Positions 33,978 to 42,915 of a stretch of 64,000 nucleotides of DNA are shown one piece after another. The stretch covers positions 62,001 through 126,000 of the forward strand of contig DATAPD010000002.1 of NCBI GenBank assembly GCA_036265385.1. The letters are read 5' to 3'. The position numbers and the translations under genes are program-made. Within the stretch, counting starts at the first letter, position 1. Each line of letters opens with the position of its first letter. Source of the stretch: DATAPD01 sp036265385. Its GTDB lineage: Bacteria > Acidobacteriota > Terriglobia > Terriglobales > Acidobacteriaceae. Under the pieces are notes generated by a model, which saw only the letters and a program-made list of their open reading frames with translations, did not search any database and had not been told where the DNA came from.

Positions 33978-35630
33978 ATGAGGCGACACGTGAACGGTCC
34001 GAGCCCGCGATGGAAGGCCATCGTAACGATTCTGCCGCTGTTCTTGTTTCTCGTTTTCCCCTACAACTCAGCTAATGCGCAGCTTGCGGCCGCCCCAAGT
34101 GCCGTCAACTATGGCAGCGTTGCGGTTGGTAACCGCTCGACTCTGGGCGTGACCGTCTCGAACACGGACCAGAGCAGTTGGTCGATCAGCCGTGTTGCGG
34201 TCAGCACGACGAATTACTCGGTGAGCGGAATCAGCTTGCCTGTGACACTTGCGCCGGGACAAAGTGTGACATTCAGTGCGACGTTCGCTCCGTCGTCGGC
34301 TGGCACAGTCACAGACAGCATTAGCATCAGCGCCAAGAGCACGACAACTGGCAATAAAAAGAACTCGCGTGGCAACAGCAAGCAGAGCGCCGGATTGAGC
34401 GTGGCTTTGAGTGGAACGGGCACAGCGGCGGCCGCCCCGGGGCAGTTGGCTGCCACCCCCACCAGTTTGACATTCTCGTCGATCCAAGTCGGAACGACAA
34501 CGAGTCAGGTTCAGACCATCAAGAACAGCGGCGGCACGAGCGTAAACATCACGCAAGCGGGAGTATCGTCGGCAGCATTCAGCGTGAGCGGAGTGACGCT
34601 TCCTGCTACTTTGGCAGCGGGGCAGAGTATGTCTTTCAACGTGACGTTTGCCCCAACTGCGAGCGGCACGTCTTCGGGGACATTAACTCTCGTTTCCGAC
34701 GCATTGAACCCATCCCTTGGCGTCAGTTTGACTGGCACGGCTAGTGCACCAACAACGCCTGGACAGTTAGCCGCCAGCCCGACCAGCATGTCGTTTTCGA
34801 CGATTCAAGTGGGTTCTACAAATACCCAGTACCAGACCGTTAAGAATAGCGGTGGATCAAGCGTGAATATCACGGCAGCGGGCGTTTCGTCGGCGGCATT
34901 CAATGTCACCGGGTTGACGTTGCCAACGACATTAGCTGTCGGTCAGAGTGTGACGTTCGGAGTTGTCTTTGCTCCCACAGCGAGCGGTAGCTCTTCAGGA
35001 ACGCTGACATTGACATCGAACGCGTCCAATTCATCGCTCGGGATCGGTTTATCCGGTTCTGCCAGCGCGCCGGGTGCGTTATCAGTGAACCCGGGTAGCA
35101 TCGATTTCGGTAGCGTTATTGTTGGTCAGAGCGCAACCAAAAGCGGGACGTTGACGGCTAGCGGATCGAGTGTGACGGTCAGTTCTGCAAATTCTACGAC
35201 TTCGGAATTCGCACTGAGTGGGTTAACGTTACCTGTAACACTCAGTCCAGGACAGAGCGTTGGTTACAACGTGACATTCAAGCCGCAAGCGAGCGGTTCA
35301 ACCGCGGCGAATTTGAATTTTGTAAGTAATGCCAGCACTTCCACGGTTGCCGAATCTCTGACTGGATCAGGAACAGCCGCGCCTTCGCATAGCGTGGATC
35401 TGTCGTGGAGTGCCAGCGCATCTACCGTGGCGGGATACAACCTGTATCGTGGTACTACCGCGGCCGGTCCGTTCACCAAGCTGAATTCGGTTCTCGATGC
35501 AGGAACTACGTTTACCGACAATAATGTAGTTGCTGGTTCAACCTACTATTACGTTGCCACGTCGGTCGACACGAGCGGAACGGAAAGCGGATATTCAAAT
35601 GCGGTGTCCGCAGTGGTTCCTACGCCGTAG
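33978..35630 (+). CDS. secreted choice-of-anchor D (ASPM/Hydin-type) repeat protein with fibronectin III domain
   Basis: About 550 residues from ATG 33978, where a signal peptide ending NSANAQLA starts (a longer start at 33873 is possible). Four tandem Ig-like ASPM/SPD-2/Hydin repeats of about 100 residues, each with L.a.pt.l.FgsiqVG at its start, LPaTLaaGQSvtF in the middle and TASGtSSGTLTL near its end. One C-terminal fibronectin type III domain (VDLSWSASASTVAGYNLYRG). The repeats are well conserved with each other, suggesting recent duplication. Role: probably surface structure or adhesion. A strong bidirectional terminator follows. Confidence 0.88.
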   Translation: MRRHVNGPSPRWKAIVTILPLFLFLVFPYNSANAQLAAAPSAVNYGSVAVGNRSTLGVTVSNTDQSSWSISRVAVSTTNYSVSGISLPVTLAPGQSVTFSATFAPSSAGTVTDSISISAKSTTTGNKKNSRGNSKQSAGLSVALSGTGTAAAAPGQLAATPTSLTFSSIQVGTTTSQVQTIKNSGGTSVNITQAGVSSAAFSVSGVTLPATLAAGQSMSFNVTFAPTASGTSSGTLTLVSDALNPSLGVSLTGTASAPTTPGQLAASPTSMSFSTIQVGSTNTQYQTVKNSGGSSVNITAAGVSSAAFNVTGLTLPTTLAVGQSVTFGVVFAPTASGSSSGTLTLTSNASNSSLGIGLSGSASAPGALSVNPGSIDFGSVIVGQSATKSGTLTASGSSVTVSSANSTTSEFALSGLTLPVTLSPGQSVGYNVTFKPQASGSTAANLNFVSNASTSTVAESLTGSGTAAPSHSVDLSWSASASTVAGYNLYRGTTAAGPFTKLNSVLDAGTTFTDNNVVAGSTYYYVATSVDTSGTESGYSNAVSAVVPTP

Positions 35631-35657
35631 TGAATGTTTTCAATTTTGCTATGAGAG

Positions 35658-35683
35658 AGCCCCGCGCAATGCGGGGCTTTTTC
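35658..35683 (+). terminator. intrinsic terminator between convergent genes
   Basis: AGCCCCGC, GCAAT, GCGGGGCT followed by five Ts (35678-35682). Lies between the repeat surface-protein gene and the 3' end of motB; the minus-strand tail is weaker (few Ts). Confidence 0.92.
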
Positions 35684-35706
35684 TTGCTCAAGAGCGAGGG
35701 ATGCGA

Positions 35707-36510
35707 TCACTTCTTCTCTGGCTCTTCGGCGTGACCCGCGCTCGGCTTGTTCGAAGATTCTTTTTCGGGTTCGAGAGGTTCTTCTTCCGGAGGAGCGAGA
35801 TATTGAACGATCAGCGTGATACGACGGTTCGCAGGCTCCAAGGGATCTGTTGGTGTACGCAGCTTCTGATCAGCATAGCCACGAATTTGTGAAACCTGAT
35901 CAGCCCGTAATCCGTGTTGCTGCATTAGACGGCGAGCCGCGTTGGCGCGATCGGAGGAAAGTTCCCAGTTTGAATAGTCGCCTTCATTGGAGTAGGGCTT
36001 CGCATCGGTATGGCCCTCGATCGTGACGCGGTTCGGCAATTGACCTAGTTCCTCCGCGAGAGCGGTCAGCAAGTCCTGTCCAGCCGTGCTGGGGTGAGCG
36101 CTTCCGCTTTCGAAGAAGGTGCCTGTGGCAGACTCGAGCAATTCAATGCGAAGGCCTTCGGCAGTGACGGTCATCTCGATTTGATTCTTGAGCTTGTCGA
36201 AATTTGTGACCTGACGCAGCGTTTTTTGAAGCTGCTCTTTTAGCTTGGGCATGTTGTCTTTGGTGAGAATGAAGTTCTCTCCCGCGCCGGCCATGTTGGA
36301 GCCGACTTTCTTGGAACTTCCGGTTGGATCCTTGAAGTACCCGCCCACGGCTTCTTGCACTTGTTTACTGCTGTTCAGGAGCCACAGCACAATAAAGAGA
36401 GCCATCATTGCGGTTACGAAATCGGCATAGGCAACCTTCCATGCCCCGCCATGATGCCCGCCATGGCCGCCTTTCTTCTTGATAACGATGATGGGACGAG
36501 TGTCGGCCAT
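35707..36510 (-). CDS. motB: flagellar motor stator protein MotB
   Basis: A 267-residue protein. N-terminal cytoplasmic KKKGGHGGHHGG, then the single membrane helix YADFVTAMMALFIVLWLL with Asp30, the proton-binding residue. The C-terminal OmpA-like domain (VTIEGHTDAKPYSN, then WELSSDRANAARRLM) binds peptidoglycan. A charged tail (PEEEPLEPEKES) follows. It starts five bases after the motA stop, so the two are translationally coupled; MotA4MotB2-type complexes conduct protons and drive flagellar rotation. Third gene in an operon with a PAS-degenerate GGDEF protein. Confidence 0.96.
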   Translation of the reverse strand: MADTRPIIVIKKKGGHGGHHGGAWKVAYADFVTAMMALFIVLWLLNSSKQVQEAVGGYFKDPTGSSKKVGSNMAGAGENFILTKDNMPKLKEQLQKTLRQVTNFDKLKNQIEMTVTAEGLRIELLESATGTFFESGSAHPSTAGQDLLTALAEELGQLPNRVTIEGHTDAKPYSNEGDYSNWELSSDRANAARRLMQQHGLRADQVSQIRGYADQKLRTPTDPLEPANRRITLIVQYLAPPEEEPLEPEKESSNKPSAGHAEEPEKK

Positions 36511-36515
36511 AAAAC

Positions 36516-37406
36516 TTAGGCTGGCGCGGACGCTGTGGCGGCGGCTGGGGCGGCTCCTCCAGAACGACAGGCCTGTTCAACTTCCTGGAAAGACGGACGC
36601 AGGTGACCTGGAATCGCACGACGGGCAATTTCAACCGCCATGATCGGTGGAGTTCCTTTGAAGAAAGCGACCATCATGACGCGCAGCACATAGTGAAAGG
36701 CGTGTTCTTCTTCGGCCGCCTTAGCGAGATTTTGTGCGATCGGGCCGATGAATCCGTAACAAAGAAGAATGCCGAGGAAGGTGCCGACCAGGGCAGCGGC
36801 GACCTTGTGTCCAATTTCTTCTGGAGGTCCGCCGAGCGCGCCCATGGTAATGACTACGCCGAGAACAGCAGCGACGATGCCGAGGCCGGGAAGAGAGTCG
36901 GCCATGGTGCTTAATGCAGAGATCGGCTGCGATGCCTGGTGATGACTGACTTCCATATCGAGTTCGAGCATCTGGTCCATGTCGAACGGCTCGATGCCGC
37001 CGGAGACTGCCATGCGCATGGTGTCGCAGACGAAATCACGAGTGTGGTGATCTTTCAGAAAGTTGGGATATTTCGAGAGAATGGCACTTTTGTCCGGCTC
37101 TTCGACGTCGGATTCGAGGCCAACCAAGCCCTCTTTTCGAGCCTTGTTCAGAAGCTCGTAAAGCATTTTCAGCGAATCGAGGTAAAGCTGCTTTGTGAAC
37201 TTCGAACCGCCGAAAACGCCAATGAGGCCTGAGGCGATTTTCTTCAGGATGTGAAGGGGATTGGCAATGAGCACGGTACCGACTGCGGCGCCTCCGATGA
37301 TGACGAGCTCGGCGGGCTGGATGAGGACACGAATATTGCCATGTTCCATCAGGTAACCCCCGACAATCGCTCCGAACACGACCACGATCCCGATGATGAC
37401 AAACAT
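36516..37406 (-). CDS. motA: flagellar motor stator protein MotA
   Basis: A 296-residue protein with four membrane segments. MotA landmarks: GGYLMEHGNIRVLIQPAELV near the start, DHHTRDFVCDTMRMAVSGG in the cytoplasmic loop and SLPGLGIVAAVLGVVITMGAL with the conserved Pro-Gly-Leu-Gly. The late helix and tail PSFQEVEQACR are also typical. Forms the stator with MotB. Its ATG at 37406 is 23 bases after the stop of the PAS-GGDEF gene, so the three are one operon; no other flagellar gene is in the window. Confidence 0.96.
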   Translation of the reverse strand: MFVIIGIVVVFGAIVGGYLMEHGNIRVLIQPAELVIIGGAAVGTVLIANPLHILKKIASGLIGVFGGSKFTKQLYLDSLKMLYELLNKARKEGLVGLESDVEEPDKSAILSKYPNFLKDHHTRDFVCDTMRMAVSGGIEPFDMDQMLELDMEVSHHQASQPISALSTMADSLPGLGIVAAVLGVVITMGALGGPPEEIGHKVAAALVGTFLGILLCYGFIGPIAQNLAKAAEEEHAFHYVLRVMMVAFFKGTPPIMAVEIARRAIPGHLRPSFQEVEQACRSGGAAPAAATASAPA

Positions 37407-37429
37407 TCCAGTTCAACCTCGCAGTGTGC

Positions 37430-38326
37430 TCACGCGCCGGCCGCCTTATTGCGCCGGGTTTGAATCATTTGTTGGGCACGGGAAATCATGGATTCAATGG
37501 TGTCTTCCTTTTCAGCACTAGCCTCGCCAAAGGAAACGGAAGCGGAGAGTTCATCCCCCCACCAATGAATGCTGGCTGCCGCAGCAACCGCACAAATTCG
37601 TTCTCCGACAAATGGGACACGAGCCGGTTCGCAGTTAGCGAAGATCATGAGAAATTCATCATCCGACCAGCGACCGGCGAAATCATTGTGGCGTACGGTG
37701 TTGGCAAGTGTTTCGCCGATTGCACGCATAAGCAGCCGTCCCGCTTCTGCTCCGTGTTCAGCAGAGAACGCCTGAATATCCGACACGCGAATGAGGAGGA
37801 TGGAAAACGGAAGGCTCTCTTGTGCAAACGTCGAAAGAAAGATTCTTAGCCGCACCTGACAGACGTTGTGGTTCGGGAGCTGGGTTACTGGGTCGGCATA
37901 GGCCTGTGCGAGTCCTGTGTGGTGACGACGCTCGACATAAGAATCGGGCCGCGGCTCCTCGAAAATCTCGGCGGCCCCAATAATCGCGCCTGAGCGGTCG
38001 CGGAGCGGAATGGCGCGGACCAGCACGGGGACGCGATGACCAGCCCGGTGATGAAAATAGAGATGACTTTCGCCATGTTGTCCTTCATGAATTGCGGCAT
38101 GGAGCGGGCATGAGCTGGTGCAGGCTCCATGTCCCTGGTGGTCACTGTGGACGAGGATGTCATCGCGACAGTGTCGACCAACTACCTCGTGTCGCAGGTA
38201 GCCCGTCATCCGTTCGGCTCCGGCGTTCCAGAAGATGATCTTGCGGTCGGGATCGACCAGGTAGACGCCTACCGAGAGTGAATCGAGGATGGAGCGACAG
38301 ACCTCGGGATCGTCTAATGGCGACAT
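37430..38326 (-). CDS. PAS - degenerate GGDEF protein, probable c-di-GMP sensor, first in the motAB operon
   Basis: A 298-residue protein from ATG 38326 (GGAAGGG upstream). Residues about 8-125 are a PAS domain with a Cys/His-rich segment (HCRDDILVHSDHQGHGAC, CPL, HHRAGHRVPV) that could bind metal or heme. Residues about 140-295 are a GGDEF domain: DPVTQLPNHNV (degenerate substrate loop), then RHND (212-215) five residues before SDDEF (221-225). The second glycine of GGDEF is aspartate, so diguanylate cyclase activity is unlikely, while RxxD at the exact spacing is the inhibitory c-di-GMP site. It is therefore probably a c-di-GMP receptor. Followed at 23 bases by motA. Confidence 0.88.
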   Translation of the reverse strand: MSPLDDPEVCRSILDSLSVGVYLVDPDRKIIFWNAGAERMTGYLRHEVVGRHCRDDILVHSDHQGHGACTSSCPLHAAIHEGQHGESHLYFHHRAGHRVPVLVRAIPLRDRSGAIIGAAEIFEEPRPDSYVERRHHTGLAQAYADPVTQLPNHNVCQVRLRIFLSTFAQESLPFSILLIRVSDIQAFSAEHGAEAGRLLMRAIGETLANTVRHNDFAGRWSDDEFLMIFANCEPARVPFVGERICAVAAAASIHWWGDELSASVSFGEASAEKEDTIESMISRAQQMIQTRRNKAAGA

Positions 38327-38544
38327 GCGAGCCCTTCCGATGAGTTCTATCGACCGCAAAGAGGAAATCTTGATCCCGGAGATGGAGATGAAACAGGAAT
38401 GGGACGCTAACCTTCTGATTGCATGGGAAGTCTATAAGGACAAGCAGCCGTGGAACTGGTGCGACCTTTTTTGCGTACTAGAAAACAGACGGCTCGGCGG
38501 GACCAGAGACCTCCCGCCGCTAAACCCGGGCCCGGGTTCTTCTT

Positions 38545-39792
38545 ATGCGCATGTTGCTGGAAATTGTGCGGCAGTCGTTGTCCACGTTATGGGCGCACAA
38601 GCTGCGTTCGTTCCTGACGATGTTCGGGATCGCGTGGGGAGTGGGGTCTCTCCTGTTACTTGTCGGGTTAGGAGAAGGATTTAAAAGCGGACAAAAACGT
38701 CAGCTGAAAACTCTCGGCCAGGACATCATGTTCAGCTTTACTGGCCGGATTCCAGCTGTCGAAGGAAGCACACAATCCGGGCGTCTGTATTACTTCACTT
38801 ACGATGACTACCTTGCCATCAAGAATGAAGCCCGAACAATCCTGTACATCTCGCCGGTTCTAAACAGGGAAGATATCCGCGCGGTTAGCGACTACGGATC
38901 GACGAATGGGCAGGTATTCGGAGTTGCGACCATATACAACCAGATTCGCAATGTCCCGCTAGGTACCGGTCGCTGGTTTAACGAAGAGGACAACAGCGAG
39001 CGCCGCCGTGTAGCGATTGTCGGTTGGGAACTCTTGAAAAATGTGTTTCCGGGACGTCCAGCCGTAGGGTCGACGCTGCTCCTGAACGGAGTGCGCTTTG
39101 ATGTGATTGGTGTGCTCGCCAAGGTTGGCCAGGATGGGAATAACGGAACCAATGCCCGCATCTTCATTCCCGTGGAAACAATGCGAACACTCTTTCCTTT
39201 GAAGGCCGTGAACTCTGAGGATGGGATCTCGTTTTTGAACTATCGGCCCATTGACCCCGCCATGCATCTGGAAGCGAAGGAAGAATTGCACCAGATTATC
39301 GGGCGTAGGCACGGTTTCGATCCCAAGCTCACGGATGCTTTTGAAGACTGGGACACCATCGAAAATAGCCGCCGGGTAAACAAGATCTTTGACGCGATGG
39401 ATTGGTTCTTAGGCGTGGTCGGTGTCGTCACTTTGGGACTAGGCGCAATCGGGATCATCAACATCATGCTTGTTTCCGTGACCGAGCGGACCCGCGAGAT
39501 TGGATTGCGCAAAGCCTTGGGCGCAACGTACCGCAGCATCCTGACCCAGTTTTTTGTGGAGGGAGCGTTTTTGACAGCTTTGAGCGGTGGAATCGGATTG
39601 GGTATCACGGTCGCTTTTGTGAGCGCGCTGGCCGCTTTACCGCCGATGGAAGGGTTCGATACGCCACGCATTGTTCCGGCGTCGGCGTTGTTAGCTATCG
39701 GATCACTCGCAGTAGCAGGAATCGCGGCCGGTTTGTATCCGGCCCGGAAAGCGGCATTGTTGCAGCCAGTAGAAGCGTTGCGTCAGGAGTAG
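38545..39792 (+). CDS. MacB-type ABC transporter permease A
   Basis: A 415-residue protein: helix 1 in LWAHKLRSFLTMFGIAWG, a periplasmic MacB-like core domain, then three C-terminal helices with GIINIMLVSVTERTREIGLRKALGAT, the conserved FtsX/MacB coupling motif. It belongs to the type VII mechanotransmission ABC group, which export peptides, antibiotics or lipoproteins. The ATG at 38545 lacks a strong Shine-Dalgarno. It is followed two bases later by a paralogous permease; no ATPase gene is near. Confidence 0.92.
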   Translation: MRMLLEIVRQSLSTLWAHKLRSFLTMFGIAWGVGSLLLLVGLGEGFKSGQKRQLKTLGQDIMFSFTGRIPAVEGSTQSGRLYYFTYDDYLAIKNEARTILYISPVLNREDIRAVSDYGSTNGQVFGVATIYNQIRNVPLGTGRWFNEEDNSERRRVAIVGWELLKNVFPGRPAVGSTLLLNGVRFDVIGVLAKVGQDGNNGTNARIFIPVETMRTLFPLKAVNSEDGISFLNYRPIDPAMHLEAKEELHQIIGRRHGFDPKLTDAFEDWDTIENSRRVNKIFDAMDWFLGVVGVVTLGLGAIGIINIMLVSVTERTREIGLRKALGATYRSILTQFFVEGAFLTALSGGIGLGITVAFVSALAALPPMEGFDTPRIVPASALLAIGSLAVAGIAAGLYPARKAALLQPVEALRQE

Positions 39793-39794
39793 CC

Positions 39795-41033
39795 ATGATC
39801 GGCGATATCGGACAACAAGCATGGGGAGCGCTGAAGCACAACCAGCGGCGCAGCTTGCTAACCATGTTAGGGATGGCGTGGGGGATCGCGACAGTCGTTT
39901 TGCTCCTGGCTTATGGGAGCGGGTTCGAACGCGGTCTTTGGGTGGCATTCCGAACGTTTGGGACGAACCTGGTTTTCGTGTTTCCGGGCCGAACTTCTTT
40001 ACAAGCGGGTGGAACGAAAGCGGGGACCGAAGTCCGGTTGACGCTGCAGGATCTTGATTACGTGAGGAATGAGGTTCCGCTTCTGAAGCGGGTATCACCG
40101 GAGTCATCCAAGCAGAGTCTGGTCGCCTATGGGACGCGAAGCGCGAGTTATCCCGTAAGCGGCGTCTATTCGGCATATGCGCGCATGCGAAAAATTGAAG
40201 TGGCCGAAGGCAGCTTCTTTGGAGAGCAGGAAGACTTCGCTCACACGCGTGTTGCCATAATCGGAGCTGACATCAAGAAGAAATTGTTTTCCGGACAGGA
40301 TGCGCTCGGTCAGTTTGTTCGACTCGATGGGATCTCCTTCGAAGTCGTTGGCGTGATGAAACATGTCATCCAGAATGGCGATGAGAACATGAATGGGAAG
40401 GTCTACGTTCCATTCAGCGCAATGGGAGATTTGAAGAACACGTATTACCTGAATGCCATTGTGATGGAGTACGAAGGCAGCAACGAAAAAGTAGTGAAAG
40501 CGTTGCGAAATTCGATGGCATTTCATCATGAGTTTGATCCCAAGGATAAGCGGGCGGTTTTTGTATTCGATGTGTTTTCGGACTTGCTTGATCTACGAGT
40601 GATCACGACGGGAATCAAGATATTGCTGGGATTCATCGGCCTGCTCACGCTGGGAATCGGTGGCGTGGGGCTGATGAACATCATGCTGGTTTCGGTGACG
40701 CAGAGAACACGCGAGATTGGAGTGGAAAAGGCATTGGGTGCCCGCCGCTGGCATATTCTTCTGCAGTTTCTGACCGAAGCGCTCGCTATCACGGCCTTAG
40801 GCGGACTCGCGGGAGTTCTAATCGCTTACGTTATCTCGTGGTCGGTGGGTTCTCTTACGCTCTGGAGTGCATTTATCGAGGATGCGACCGAAGGCGACAT
40901 CCGGCTCTTGATTGATTCAAGCACGCTGATCGCGGCCACCGTGATTCTGAGCTTTGTGGGAATCATCAGTGGGATGTTGCCTGCGATCAAAGCAGCGCGG
41001 CTGGATCCGATTGAAGCTCTGCGCTACGAGTAA
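39795..41033 (+). CDS. MacB-type ABC transporter permease B
   Basis: A 412-residue paralogue of permease A, from ATG 39795 (AGGAG upstream; an upstream in-frame extension overlaps permease A and is excluded). Helix 1 in LLTMLGMAWGIATVVLLL, core domain, and GLMNIMLVSVTQRTREIGVEKALGAR in the last helices, ending LDPIEALRYE. With permease A it could form the heteromeric membrane part of an exporter. No ATP-binding gene is within the window nearby. Confidence 0.93.
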   Translation: MIGDIGQQAWGALKHNQRRSLLTMLGMAWGIATVVLLLAYGSGFERGLWVAFRTFGTNLVFVFPGRTSLQAGGTKAGTEVRLTLQDLDYVRNEVPLLKRVSPESSKQSLVAYGTRSASYPVSGVYSAYARMRKIEVAEGSFFGEQEDFAHTRVAIIGADIKKKLFSGQDALGQFVRLDGISFEVVGVMKHVIQNGDENMNGKVYVPFSAMGDLKNTYYLNAIVMEYEGSNEKVVKALRNSMAFHHEFDPKDKRAVFVFDVFSDLLDLRVITTGIKILLGFIGLLTLGIGGVGLMNIMLVSVTQRTREIGVEKALGARRWHILLQFLTEALAITALGGLAGVLIAYVISWSVGSLTLWSAFIEDATEGDIRLLIDSSTLIAATVILSFVGIISGMLPAIKAARLDPIEALRYE

Positions 41034-41083
41034 GCGCCGAAACGTGCGCACCCTGCCGAAGCCTCCTGTTTTACAATCGCCGG

Positions 41084-41380
41084 GTGGAAGATCATTCAGG
41101 AGTCGAACTCGTCCGCGCGCAACTGCGTTTGTACGAACACCCGTTACTTGATTTTTCTGCAGAAGACAAAGGGGATGGAGTCGAAGTCGCGATTCAGTTA
41201 AAGCACTGCACCATCCCGGTTCACACCTACTTCTTTCAAATTCATCAGCGGGACCTGCAACATCCGCAATTTGAGTGGACCTTTCAGCGTCAGCTCTACG
41301 ATTGCCTGCACGACTATCTCATCGAAATGTTTATCCGGACGCCGCAGGATCTGAAAGACCGGCGGATGAAAAACCTGTGA
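41084..41380 (+). CDS. conserved hypothetical protein coupled to a MidA-type methyltransferase
   Basis: A 98-residue protein from GTG 41084, with no recognised domain. It is rich in hydrophobic/charged alternation (VEVAIQLKHCTIPVHTYFF) and ends DRRMKNL. Its TGA overlaps the GTG of the next gene (GTGA), implying linked expression. Function not assigned. Confidence 0.7.
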   Translation: MEDHSGVELVRAQLRLYEHPLLDFSAEDKGDGVEVAIQLKHCTIPVHTYFFQIHQRDLQHPQFEWTFQRQLYDCLHDYLIEMFIRTPQDLKDRRMKNL

Positions 41381-42495
41381 CATTGCGCGAAAAGATTTTG
41401 GCGGCGATTCGGAACGACGGTCCCATTCCTTTTTCGCGCTATATGGAGATGTGTCTCTACGATCCAGAATTGGGATACTACTCGCAAAGTGGCGAGCAAT
41501 TCGGGAAAGCCGGTGATTTCTACACGTCGAGCGATGTGCATGCAGTGTTCGGACGTTTGCTGACGCGGCAATTCGAAGAGATGTGGCGAGCGTTGGGATC
41601 CCCTTCGCAATTGCTTCTGGTCGAACTTGGGCCGGGGCGCGGGCTGTTCGCGCTTGATGTGCTCGATTGGGCCGAGAAGAAGTTTCCGAAGCTATTTTCC
41701 GCAATGCGGTATGTACTCGTAGAGCGGTCGGGAGCGCTCCGAAAGCGACTCGCGACCACACTCGAGCGGCCGATCCGAGCGGAGAAGGCGCAGGTCATAG
41801 AGCAGGTTGAGCTTCCTCACGGAGTTCCAGTCATCATTTTCGGAAACGAGTTCTTCGATGCATTTCCGGTGGAAGTTGTGTCGACTGCTGGAATGCTGCA
41901 CGTTGGAGAAAAGGATGGGAAGTTGGCTGAGGTGTTTCTGCCCATCACCCCGGCCGTAGATGAGTATGTCGACCGCTATGCAGTTCGTCCCGAGGCTGGT
42001 GAGCGCGTGGAAGCGGGGCTTGCCGCGTTCCAAGAAATGCGGAAGATTGCCGAAGGTGTGGAGCAAGGCTTCATCGTGTTTATCGATTACGGGTATGCAC
42101 GCGAAGAACTGCTTGCGGGACGGCATCGCGGCACGGTGATGGCGTATCGGCGGCATTCGGCGAGCCCGAATCCCTATGAAGCATCGGGCGAGCAGGACAT
42201 CACGGCGCATGTGAACTTCACTGCGATCGCTGCTGCGGCGGAGAAGGTCGGGCTGCAGACGGAGCGGTTGTTGACGCAGTCGCAGTTCCTGATGGGAATT
42301 GGAGAATCAAATCAGTTCGCGGATGCTTTCGAAGAATGCAAGTTGCCGCAGGAACGCGCGAAAGTCATGCTGCAGCTCAAACATCTGGTGACGCCGGTTG
42401 GAATGGGTGAGATGTTCCATGTGTTGGTCGGAAGCAAGGGTGTGCATGCGGCGGATATTGAGAAGCTGAGTGGATTGAGGTTTGCGAGGCGGTAA
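41377..42495 (+). CDS. SAM-dependent methyltransferase, MidA/NDUFAF7 family
   Basis: A 372-residue protein from GTG 41377; start chosen by the four-base GTGA overlap and the conserved N-terminus IPFSRYMEMCLYDPELGYYS. SAM loop ELGPGRGLFALDVL, then VIIFGNEFFDAFPVE, FIDYGYAREEL and GEQDITAHVNFT. Eukaryotic members methylate an arginine of complex I; the bacterial substrate is unknown. Co-transcribed with the small upstream gene. A CCCAGGAC, TTCC, GTCCTGGG hairpin lies at 42539-42558 downstream. Confidence 0.92.
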   Translation: MTLREKILAAIRNDGPIPFSRYMEMCLYDPELGYYSQSGEQFGKAGDFYTSSDVHAVFGRLLTRQFEEMWRALGSPSQLLLVELGPGRGLFALDVLDWAEKKFPKLFSAMRYVLVERSGALRKRLATTLERPIRAEKAQVIEQVELPHGVPVIIFGNEFFDAFPVEVVSTAGMLHVGEKDGKLAEVFLPITPAVDEYVDRYAVRPEAGERVEAGLAAFQEMRKIAEGVEQGFIVFIDYGYAREELLAGRHRGTVMAYRRHSASPNPYEASGEQDITAHVNFTAIAAAAEKVGLQTERLLTQSQFLMGIGESNQFADAFEECKLPQERAKVMLQLKHLVTPVGMGEMFHVLVGSKGVHAADIEKLSGLRFARR

Positions 42496-42563
42496 TGTGG
42501 CGTCCCTACGGGACTCGCTTTTTCGTTAGTCATCCTGACCCAGGACTTCCGTCCTGGGCTTTC

Positions 42564-42707
42564 CTGTTTCGCCCTCCGGGCTGGAGAGATTCTTCGCTAG
42601 CCGGTTAATCCCTTTTTGCACTCCGGGCTGGAGAGATTCTTCGCTAGCCGTTTGATCCTTTTTCGCCCTCCGGGTTGGAGCGACTCTTCGTTAGCGCTTT
42701 AATCCTT
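42564..42707. repeat. three tandem copies of a 47-base repeat
   Basis: The block containing CTCCGGGCTGGAGAGATTC, with CTTCGCTAGCCG after it, starts at 42574, 42621 and 42668, exactly 47 bases apart; the third copy has several changes. It lies in a spacer of about 420 bases after the MidA-type gene, with a hairpin before it and a second repeat family after it. It does not code. Confidence 0.85.
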
Positions 42708-42745
42708 GAACAAAAGGGGGAAGTTAAGAGTAGGGGTTCCTCCTG

Positions 42746-42895
42746 GATCGCTACGCTCGCGTGTCGGAATGACAAAGGTAAAGAATCTAACGGCTGGGTG
42801 CGCTCGCTTGTTGGAACCCTGATGGCTCGCCGCGCTCGCGCGTCGGAATGACAAGGGGGTCTGCCGGCTCGCTACGCTCGAGTCGGAATGACCAG
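42746..42895. repeat. dispersed CGCTACGCTCG...GTCGGAATGAC repeats, three copies
   Basis: Three copies (about 42748-42775, 42825-42853, 42868-42893) share TCGCTACGCTCG and GTCGGAATGAC. Similar sequences are known from spacers of related genomes; a partial relative occurs near 6847. Function unknown. Confidence 0.7.
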
Positions 42896-42915
42896 GGATG
42901 AGCCGAGACCCAAAC

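Noticed and set aside
35658..35683. Hairpin as an attenuator of the motAB operon
   Set aside because: It lies after the motB stop and its T-run is on the plus strand, so it is a terminator of the surface-protein gene.
42564..42893. Possible CRISPR array
   Set aside because: The repeat is 47 bases with no spacers of unique sequence between copies, only tandem units; no cas genes are in the window.
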